Below, piece by piece: positions 52,069 through 59,236 of a DNA stretch of 64,000 nucleotides. A program made the translations under genes and the position numbers. Below the pieces are notes generated by a model. It saw only the letters and a program-made list of their open reading frames with translations, was not told the DNA's origin and ran no database searches. Each line of letters starts with the position of its first letter. Position 1 is the stretch's first letter. Source of the DNA: HK1 sp965202735 (GTDB lineage: Bacteria > Pseudomonadota > Gammaproteobacteria > HK1); NCBI GenBank assembly GCA_965202735.1, contig OZ241844.1, positions 2,480,001 to 2,544,000 of the forward strand. The letters run 5' to 3'.

Positions 52069-53069
52069 GCCGCCACCTTCGCTCGACCCCGATAGTCCGC
52101 GACCCACTGCGCGGCCTCCGCCAGCCGATCGTACCCCTCGACCGTCTCGCCTGCCTCCACGAGCTGTGCCGCCTCTGCGACCCTCCGGGGCACACGCAGG
52201 CGGTGCAGTACATTTCCCATCACGCGGACATCGTCGACGAACTGCTCGTCGGCAGTCGCGAACGGCACGATCATGTACACGAGGAACTCGGTAGCCGGCT
52301 GCGTCGCGAACCACCGGCTCCTGAATGCAGCAAGATGGCCCTTCAGCGATTTCCCGCGAGCATTGGCCCCGGTAGCGACCTGCGCCGCGGCGAGCGGGAA
52401 TCCCGGCAACCGGTCCGGCTGAAGGCGAGCTGCGAAGACGTCGACCTGATCGTCCCTGGGTTGCCCCGGCGCTCCCCGCTGTCGGGCCACAAGTCCATCG
52501 CCCAGCATCCGCCATATCTGCGTCAGCTTGTCGAGGAACCCCGTTCCGTCCCGCCGGGGAAATCCGAACGACCATGCACTGCCGTGAAGCTCGGAAGCCA
52601 GGGCGGCGGTCGCGAAATACTGGAAAAACTCTCTGAGCCGTGGAACTTCGTGCTTGTGGGGATGCAGATCGGAATCAGCGAGGACCGGCGACACTGCCCT
52701 GAGATTCGACAGCACGAGGCTCAGAATGTATGCCGCATGGCCAAAGGAATCATGAGCGAGATCGCACGTCAGGATTTCGCCTCGTGCATCGAGGTCGAAC
52801 GGATATGCAGTTGGGCCCAACGTCCCGGAACGATCCTCGATGCGGTTGACAGTGCCCGAAACGAGAACCTCGTCGCCACTTTTCATCTCCTCGTCCAGGC
52901 AGGCATGGTCATCCGCGGCGCCGATCCCGGCCTGATTGACCAAATCCGATGCAAGCGCCGTGGAATCGTCGGCAAAGAATGCGGTGAGCTCCAGGTAATC
53001 GGCTGCCCGATCGAAGTCAATCGAAGGGCCCGTGACCTCATCGAGGGGAAAGCACAAGGAAGCCGTCAT
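52065..53069 (-). CDS. Putative PD-(D/E)xK-like nuclease subunit
   Basis: The 334-residue protein is not one I can name. The central region PRDDQVDVFAARLQPDRLPG, then FPLAAAQVATGANARGKS, has the arrangement Asp-x-beta strand-Gln-x-Ala...Lys found in variant PD-(D/E)xK restriction enzymes where Gln replaces Glu. A helical N-terminal domain precedes it. Start ATG at 53069 overlaps the ParB-like gene by 4 bases. Restriction partner of the downstream methyltransferase is the likely role. Confidence 0.55.
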   Translation of the reverse strand: MTASLCFPLDEVTGPSIDFDRAADYLELTAFFADDSTALASDLVNQAGIGAADDHACLDEEMKSGDEVLVSGTVNRIEDRSGTLGPTAYPFDLDARGEILTCDLAHDSFGHAAYILSLVLSNLRAVSPVLADSDLHPHKHEVPRLREFFQYFATAALASELHGSAWSFGFPRRDGTGFLDKLTQIWRMLGDGLVARQRGAPGQPRDDQVDVFAARLQPDRLPGFPLAAAQVATGANARGKSLKGHLAAFRSRWFATQPATEFLVYMIVPFATADEQFVDDVRVMGNVLHRLRVPRRVAEAAQLVEAGETVEGYDRLAEAAQWVADYRGRAKVAA

Positions 53070-54223
53070 GGTGTATCGCCCGCGTCATGTCGTTTCTTGA
53101 GCATGCGCGCGTGAACGATTTCCGCCGTTTCCTTGACGTCCCCCGCGATGTCGAGCAATGACTGATCGCGACCGTCATACGCTCTGAGCGAACCGACTAC
53201 GTTCCGGAGGTTGTCCCGTGCCCGTATGAGAGACGCCGTGAACTGCCTGTCCACAGGCTCGGTACTGCCGTGGGCCGCGTCGAGATCGTGTGTTGTCTCG
53301 AGTATATGACGCGCCTCCGCGTGTGCGAGTACTTCGCCGAGACGCTTGATGTCCGGGTTCTGAGACTGGACGACCGGCCGCATACCGTCCTTCTTCGATC
53401 CATAGATCCAGACCAGCACCTTCCCAAGCTCCGGCAGCTTTTCATGGGGAACCTGGTCCGGCTCGGGGTCGTGACGCGCCCACGCAGCACCGAGACCAAG
53501 GTATTCCATGTACTGGGAACGCGACAGCGCCGTATAGAGATGGGAGAAATTCAGCTTCCTGGTATGGCGATCCTCGATATCGAACAAGCCTTCCTCCCGG
53601 GCCTGTTCCAATACGTAGATTGCGGAAACCATTCGCTTGATGGTGTCGTGCTTGTCACCGATGGCTTTGGCGATAGCCGCCAGATCAATACCCTCGGCAC
53701 GCCCCGACCTGTACCAGTCCGCCGCAAATCGTGCCTTCGCATACGCGTCCCACCTTGCCGGACCGTTGATGTGCTTGAAGCCGATGAACGACCGTGCACG
53801 CTTGCGATCGGCGACGGGATACACCGACACCTCGTCGAGGGTGGTCCGGAGTGAGTCGGCGACAGGCGGAACCGGAATGCGAAGGCCCTCCGAGGCCGAA
53901 ATCCTTTGGACCAGATCCGGCTCTCGTAACAGGCGCAGTGCGGCAAGCCGCCGATTTCCTTCCAGGACCTTCAGGGCGTCGTTCTCCGAGCCGGGATCGA
54001 TCATTACAACCAAAGGCTCGATGTCCATGTAGCCGTTGGCGGTGATCGACTGGAGCAGCTCGTCGAGCTCAGCGGCTCGATAGAGCCGGGCGATGATCGC
54101 CTCATCGGACGCTTCTCCACCTCCACCAATCAGCCTTGGATTCAGCGGATCGAGACGGAGCCGTTCGACCGGAACCCTCGTAGTCGTTTCAAGTTCCATC
54201 GGAGTCGCTCCCGTGTCGGTCAC
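53066..54223 (-). CDS. ParB/sulfiredoxin-fold nuclease-domain protein
   Basis: The 385-residue protein has an N-terminal ParB-like domain: VERLRLDPLNPRLIGG, then ANGYMDIEPLVVM and the motif LEGNRRLAALRLL, where the GNRR block is the nucleotide-binding signature of ParB-type domains. The rest is helical, with an HTH-like segment (IAKAIGDKHDTIKRMVSAIY). It heads a three-gene set with a nuclease-like protein and a methyltransferase. A truncated gene end lies 3 bases upstream. Confidence 0.8.
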   Translation of the reverse strand: MTDTGATPMELETTTRVPVERLRLDPLNPRLIGGGGEASDEAIIARLYRAAELDELLQSITANGYMDIEPLVVMIDPGSENDALKVLEGNRRLAALRLLREPDLVQRISASEGLRIPVPPVADSLRTTLDEVSVYPVADRKRARSFIGFKHINGPARWDAYAKARFAADWYRSGRAEGIDLAAIAKAIGDKHDTIKRMVSAIYVLEQAREEGLFDIEDRHTRKLNFSHLYTALSRSQYMEYLGLGAAWARHDPEPDQVPHEKLPELGKVLVWIYGSKKDGMRPVVQSQNPDIKRLGEVLAHAEARHILETTHDLDAAHGSTEPVDRQFTASLIRARDNLRNVVGSLRAYDGRDQSLLDIAGDVKETAEIVHARMLKKRHDAGDTP

Positions 54224-54226
54224 CCG

Positions 54227-54350
54227 TCATACCCGGAACACATTCATCACCTCGTCGCCGAGGTGATCGATGACCTTGGGCGCAGCACCCGTCGAACGCC
54301 TCCGCGAGCCGACGAATGCCGGCCCGCTATTGCACCGGACGGGTATGCCG
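54227..54350 (-). pseudogene. C-terminal stub of a gene upstream of the ParB-like gene
   Basis: The minus strand reads GPAFVGSRRRSTGAAPKVID and HLGDEVMNVFRV to a TGA at 54227, 3 bases before the ParB-like start. The close spacing and protein-like end suggest the operon once had a further gene, cut near 54350 where sequence related to aldehyde dehydrogenase begins. Confidence 0.45.
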
Positions 54351-54377
54351 AAAAGTACTCGCGGAACGCTCGACGAG

Positions 54378-54438
54378 CGCCGACCCGGTGCGCGGTGCGC
54401 AGCGCCTGCCCGATGTCGCGCGACCACACGAGCGCATC
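54378..54438 (-). repeat. Partial duplication of aldehyde dehydrogenase sequence
   Basis: About 55 bases encoding LVWSRDIGQALRTAHRV repeat a segment of the intact gene (54636-54693) with near identity. It lies past the gene's stop and joins the truncated operon stub. Confidence 0.75.
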
Positions 54439-54470
54439 GTCGGAGAGACCCTCGCCGATGGCCTCGGCCA

Positions 54471-55949
54471 TCAAGGCGGCGCCAGCCCCAGGTTCACGGT
54501 CACGCTCTTCTTCTGCGTGAAGCTGTCGAGCATGCCCTCCAGGGAGAACTCGCGCCCCATCCCGCTCTGCTTCACCCCCCCGTAGGACTGGCCGAGCACC
54601 TGTCCCGCACCCTGGTTGACCTGCACCCAGCCCGCCTCGACCCGGTGCGCGGTGCGCAGCGCCTGCCCGATGTCGCGCGACCACACGAACGCCGCGAGCC
54701 CGTAGTGGCTGTCGTTCGCCATGCGGACCGCGTCGTCGATGTCCTCCCAGCGGATGGCCACGAGTACCGGGCCGAAGATCTCCTCGCGGGCGAGACGCCA
54801 GTCGTTGGAGGCATCGCAGAAGATGGTCGGCCGGGTGAAGAACCCTTCGCTCAGCGGACCGGACTCGGGCGGGCGTCCGCCCGTCACGAGGCGTGCGTCG
54901 GAGCGCCCGAGCCCCTCCTCGATGTAGCCGCACACCTTCGTGAACTGCTTCTCGTTGATGATCGCGCCCATGTCGGTGGACTCGTCCAGCGGGTCGCCGA
55001 GCCTCAGCTTCGAGGTGTGCTCGACGAGCTTCTCCAGAAACTCGTCGAAGATGCTCGCGTGCAGGAACAGGCGCGAGCCGGCGGTGCACGACTGGCTCTG
55101 GCGGGTGAAGCGCATGGCGTTGACGATGCCCTCGACCGCCCAGTCCTCGTTCGCATCGGGGAACACGATCGAAGGGCTCTTCCCGCCGAGCTCCAGCGAC
55201 ACCGGCACGATGCGTTGCGACGCCTGCTCCATGATGCGCCTCCCGACCTCGGTCGAGCCGGTGAAGGAAAGCTTGCGCACCCCGGGGTGGGCGCCGAGCG
55301 CGCCGCCGCAGTCCTCGCCGTAGCCCGTCAGGACGTTGAGCACCGAGGGCGGCAGGTGTTCCTGGCAGATGCCGGCAAGCATCAGCACCCCGAGCGGCGC
55401 GTCCTCCGCCGCCTTGAGCACCAGCGTGTTCCCGGCGCACAGCGCCGGCGCGATCTTCAGCGCCGCCAGCAGCACCGGCGCGTTCCACGGAATGATGGCG
55501 CCCACCACCCCGATGGGCTCGCGGCGCGAGTAGCTCAGCAGGTGCTCGCCGAGCGGCAGGGTCTCGCCCTTGAGCTCGCCCGCAAGCCCGCCGAAGTAGC
55601 GGAAGATGTCCGCCGTCAGCCCCGCTTCGCCGCGCGCCTGGGTGCGCAGCGCATTGCCGGTCTCGGTGGCGATGGTACGCGCCAGCTCCTCGGTCTTCGC
55701 CTCGACGGCGTCGGCGACCCGCAGCAGCATCCGGCCGCGGTCGCGCGGCGGCACGTCGCGCCAGCCCGGGAACGCTTCAGCCGCGGCCTTCACCGCCCGA
55801 TCGACGTCCTCGGGGCCGGCGCGCGGCACGTGGGCGAAGATGCCCCGGTTCGCGGGGTTCTGCACGGGGATGGTCTCGCCGGAAGCGCTGTCGACGCGCT
55901 CGCCGCCGAGCAGCATCCGGTGCGCGTCGGGAACGAAGGATTCCTGCAT
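54471..55949 (-). CDS. Aldehyde dehydrogenase family protein
   Basis: The 492-residue NAD(P)-dependent enzyme has IIPWNAPVLLAALKIAPAL, the FTGSTEVGRRI nucleotide loop, the general base Glu in LELGGKSPSIVF and the nucleophile Cys in SQSCTAGSRLF. Most relatives have G-Q-x-C before the nucleophile; here it is S-Q-S-C. The ATG at 55949 fits the family start. Substrate unknown. Confidence 0.88.
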   Translation of the reverse strand: MQESFVPDAHRMLLGGERVDSASGETIPVQNPANRGIFAHVPRAGPEDVDRAVKAAAEAFPGWRDVPPRDRGRMLLRVADAVEAKTEELARTIATETGNALRTQARGEAGLTADIFRYFGGLAGELKGETLPLGEHLLSYSRREPIGVVGAIIPWNAPVLLAALKIAPALCAGNTLVLKAAEDAPLGVLMLAGICQEHLPPSVLNVLTGYGEDCGGALGAHPGVRKLSFTGSTEVGRRIMEQASQRIVPVSLELGGKSPSIVFPDANEDWAVEGIVNAMRFTRQSQSCTAGSRLFLHASIFDEFLEKLVEHTSKLRLGDPLDESTDMGAIINEKQFTKVCGYIEEGLGRSDARLVTGGRPPESGPLSEGFFTRPTIFCDASNDWRLAREEIFGPVLVAIRWEDIDDAVRMANDSHYGLAAFVWSRDIGQALRTAHRVEAGWVQVNQGAGQVLGQSYGGVKQSGMGREFSLEGMLDSFTQKKSVTVNLGLAPP

Positions 55950-56033
55950 GGTCGCGTTGTCCTGGTGTGGAGATGCGGGAAGCGTGCATCGCCGGGGGCG
56001 AGCGATCAACCGGTCACAAGGCGGGATGCCCTT

Positions 56034-56087
56034 GGTCCGGAAAAGAAGCCCCTCTCCCGAGGGGAGAGGGGAGAATGCGGGTGTCTT
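56034..56087 (-). repeat. R3 palindromic repeat, copy 3 (inverted)
   Basis: Read on the minus strand it is GACACCCGCATTCTCC, hairpin CCCCTCTCCC / GGGAGAGGGG, then CTTCTTTTCCGGACCA, close to copy 1 over about 50 bases. Confidence 0.7.
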
Positions 56088-56124
56088 CTCCTGAACCCGG
56101 CGACTCCGGCAACAGCCGTTCAAG

Positions 56125-56161
56125 CTCTCCCCCCGGGATGAGAGGAGAACGCCGGTGTCTT
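56125..56161 (-). repeat. R3 palindromic repeat, copy 4 (degenerate)
   Basis: On the minus strand AAGACACCGGCGTTCTCC is followed by a shortened hairpin (CTCTCATCCCGGGGGGAGAG). The flank is conserved but the stem has changes. Confidence 0.5.
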
Positions 56162-56486
56162 CGGGCCGCACATCGCCTCCACTTCATGCGGCGCGAGGGT
56201 CAACCCGGCCATGAGCGTTTCGATACCGAACCAGGGAGTGCCCTCCGGCAGGGCACCGGCGGTTTCCAGGGTCTCTGCCGGCCATGAGCCCGGCCATGAA
56301 CATTCCGACACCGAGCCAGGCAGTGCCTCAGCTTGACCGTCAAACGTCAGACCATGAGGTGTTGTTCTTCGATCCTTTCGACCAGTTGATGCGTCAGCAA
56401 CTGCTTTGTTCTGCCATGCAGTACCACCGGGAGATGGATGCCGATGCAGTCTCGTTGCTGCATGTGTAAGCGCCCCGCAAAGGGCG

Positions 56487-58101
56487 TTATTGACGTGCGG
56501 AGGGGAAGGGCTTCTGGAGTGAGTCTCGGGCCAGGGCAGCGGGGGCGAGTCGGGTCGGCAGCAGGGCTTCAATCTCGCCGAGGGACTTCGCCTTCGGCAG
56601 CTCGGTGAACACGTGGCGCAGGTAGGCGTAGGGCTCGAGACCGTTGGCCTTGGCGCACTCGATGAGCGAGTACAGCCGGGCGCTCGCATGGGCGCCGGCC
56701 ACGGTATCGCAGAACAGCCAGTTGCGGCGCCCGACGCAGAACGGACGAATGGCATTCTCGACGGGGTTGGTATCGATGCCGTAGCGCCCGTCGTCGCAGT
56801 AGCGCACCAGCGCCTCCCACTGGTGGTCGAGATACGCCATCGCCTTGCCGAGCACGCTCGAGGGCGGGAGGGTGCCGAGGGTGTCGTCGAGCCAGGCCCG
56901 CAGCGCATCGAGCACCGGCACGCTCTCGCTGCGGCGCACGTGCGCACGGTCCTCGGGCGGCTGGCTGCGGATGCGGCGCTCGATGGCGTAGAGCGTTCGG
57001 ATCCTCTCCAGCGCGTAGAGGGCGCGCCGCGCCTTCGCAGGCGGACTCGCCGGGAGCTTCTTCGGATTCAGCCCGAGGCTCTTCAGCGCATCGACCAGTG
57101 CGCGCCGGGCGTGCGCCCAGCACGCCAGATGCACCAGGCGCTGCTCGCGCACCACCGGCGCGTAGCCGCTGTAGCCGTCGGTGTGCAGCGTCCCGGTGAA
57201 CCCTTCGAGCAGCCGCTTGGGGACCGCCCCCGAACGGGTCGGGTCGTAGTCGAACAGCACGATGGGCGGCTCGGGACCCGCGCTCATCTGCGCCCAGAGC
57301 TGAGACTTCGACTCCGGCGCCTTCCCAGGCTCCTTGAGCACCTGCACCGGGGTCTCGTCCATCAGCAGGCAGGGCCGGTCGAGCAGCTCGTCGCGCAGCA
57401 CGTGGATGAGCGGCGCCACGAGCTCGCCCGCCCCCACCATCCACCGCGCCAGCGTCGTGCGCGACAGCTCCACCCCGATGCGCCGAAGCTGCTGGCACTG
57501 ACGATACAGCGCCAGCGCGTCGGCGTACTTCGCCGTGGCGATGAATGCGAGCAGCCCCGCGCTGGCCATGCTCTTCGCCAGCGGCTGCGCCGGCAGCGCC
57601 GCGGTGCGAAGATGCCCCTCGCAGCGCGGGCAGCGGTACTTGCCGCGCACATGACGCAGCACCCGCACCTGGGCGGGAATGATGTCGAGCTGCTCGCTCA
57701 CCACCTCGCCGAAGCGCTCAAGCTCCACCCCATGCTGCGCACAGGTGCGCTGCGATGCCTCCAGCCGATGCTCGATGACGACGCGCGGCAGACCCTGCGG
57801 CAACGGTGCGCGCCTCGGCCTCGCGCGCCGGGGGGCCGCGACCTCGGAGCCGGGCTCGCCCTCGCAGGGCTCGGGTCTCGGGTGCGCCAGCGCTCGCCTC
57901 GGCCTCGTTGAACAGTCCCAGTTGACCGTCGGGCATCTTCTCCGACGAGGGGGCAAAGCGCCGGGCGAGGAGCAGCCGCACCTGCTCCTGCAAGTGCTCA
58001 ATCAGCGCGTCGCGCTCGGCGAGAGCGCACTGGTAGTGATGCACCTGCGCGTGCAGCGAGGCGAGAGTCTCGTTCGCACATTGCGGGGCGGGCGGGCTCA
58101 T
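56487..58101 (-). pseudogene. IS66 transposase TnpC, copy 3, frameshifted
   Basis: The sequence matches the other two tnpC copies, but CTCGGGT is duplicated at about 57869-57883, adding 7 bases. The frame from ATG at 58101 is lost after residue 75 or so; the remaining part, with LLMDETPVQVL and DTNPVENAIRPF, is in another frame. Confidence 0.88.
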
Positions 58102-58178
58102 GGCCCGTAGGGTAAACCGCTTCGACCGGGCAGGGGGATCAAACTTTCTGATGCACCGATCAAATTTACTTTTCCCCT

Positions 58179-58535
58179 TCAGTACATCGATGCGTAGTGC
58201 AGCGACGCATGGGGGCGGGTGCGCCACAGGTCATAGCCATCGAGCAGAAAGTTGAGCTGCGCCCCGCTCAGGCTCACCACCCGGGTGGCGTGGCGCGGCC
58301 ATGCGAAGCGTGCACGCTCCAGGCGCTTTTGCCACAGCACGAACCCGCACCGCTCCCAGTACAGGACCCGGCACTGGGTGCGCCGACGGTTGGTGAACAC
58401 AAAGAGCTGCGCCGAGAACGGGTCCATCGCCAGGGTGTCCTGCACCAGCGTGGCAAGCCCCGTAATCTGCTTTCTGAAGTCCACCGGCTCGACGCACAGC
58501 CACACCTCGATGCCCTCGTGCGGCGGACGGATCAT
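58179..58535 (-). CDS. tnpB: IS66 accessory protein TnpB, copy 3
   Basis: The 118-residue protein is intact and identical to the other copies in the parts compared (VDFRKQITGLATLVQ). Confidence 0.9.
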   Translation of the reverse strand: MIRPPHEGIEVWLCVEPVDFRKQITGLATLVQDTLAMDPFSAQLFVFTNRRRTQCRVLYWERCGFVLWQKRLERARFAWPRHATRVVSLSGAQLNFLLDGYDLWRTRPHASLHYASMY

Positions 58536-58876
58536 GACAGCCGGCTCGCGCATTCGAGCACTGCGCCCACGCGTGCGTCCTCGGCGTGTGCGCAGACCTC
58601 GACGACCACGCCGTTGGGCAGGTGCACGCGAAACGCCGCGCCCGCCGGCGGGCAGAGACGCACCGGCACGAACGTCGGGGGCGCCGGCGCCGGCTCGCCG
58701 AGAACGCCGCGGCGCTTGAGTGTCGAGCGCGCCGTGTACAGTGCGCTGACCGACAGCCCGTGGGCCTGGGCATACGCCTTCAACGTCAGCCCTTGCTGGC
58801 GGGCCGTGCGCAGAGGGTCGAGCCAGAACCGCTCGCGCGGGCGCACACTGCGGGACCGCGAGCTCGTTTGTGCCAT
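58532..58876 (-). CDS. tnpA: IS66 accessory protein TnpA, copy 3
   Basis: The 114-residue protein carries small changes from copy 2 (VLGEPAPAPP, VCAHAEDARV). It overlaps tnpB by 4 bases. Confidence 0.88.
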   Translation of the reverse strand: MAQTSSRSRSVRPRERFWLDPLRTARQQGLTLKAYAQAHGLSVSALYTARSTLKRRGVLGEPAPAPPTFVPVRLCPPAGAAFRVHLPNGVVVEVCAHAEDARVGAVLECASRLS

Positions 58877-59236
58877 CCCCTCACCCTCCACACAACGATG
58901 GAGCGCGCACTGTGGCACCGACAACGACCTTACGGAACGACGTACTTTACGAGTCGCTTACCTGCATGTGGCACCGGAGGCGAACCGCGAGCTAATGCAA
59001 CGCATTACGTCGCCCGGATTGCGCGGGATGGGATCCGGCCTTCATGAGGTGTGGGGAAACTGGTGAAGCCCGAGCATTTCAAGGGTGTCTGCGTGGAAGA
59101 TGTCCTTCCCTTGGTATGTCGATGCGGTCCAGACCGGGAGTGGGCCGTCTGGATGACTCGCAGATTTGGGGGAATGCACTGAGCTCCACTCCGGACAAGC
59201 GTCGCCTGCCGGTCCGGCATCCGGTATCGCCGCGAC

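Larger units (their letters stand above)
55950..56283. other. Intergenic region with R3 hairpins and a 45-bp repeat
   Basis: No credible gene. It holds two R3 palindromes (56034-56087 and 56125-56161). A duplicated stretch of about 45 bases (CCGGCCATGAGCGTTTCGA / CCGGCCATGAACATTCCGA) starts at 56205 and recurs at 56287, inside the start of the next reading frame. Confidence 0.6.
56466..58961 (-). mobile_element. IS66-family insertion sequence, copy 3
   Basis: GTAAGCG ends at 56466 and 58961. Perfect 8-bp target duplication CTGCATGT at 56458-56465 and 58962-58969, as expected for IS66. It interrupts the restriction-endonuclease-like remnant. Its transposase gene carries a 7-bp duplication, so this copy cannot make a full TnpC. 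Confidence 0.93.
56284..59182 (+). pseudogene. Restriction-endonuclease-like gene remnant (PGN_0703-type) interrupted by IS66
   Basis: The frame before the element reads LFFDPFDQLMRQQLLCSAMQ to DADAVSLLHV. After the element it resumes LHVAPEANRELMQRITSPGL. It then loses one base near 59050 and continues VKPEHFKGVCVEDVLPLV and WAVWMTRRF to a stop at 59182. Together these match the C-terminal part of PD-(D/E)xK proteins of the PGN_0703 type, as far as I can judge. The N-terminal part is missing, so the gene was already partial or lost. Confidence 0.6.
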
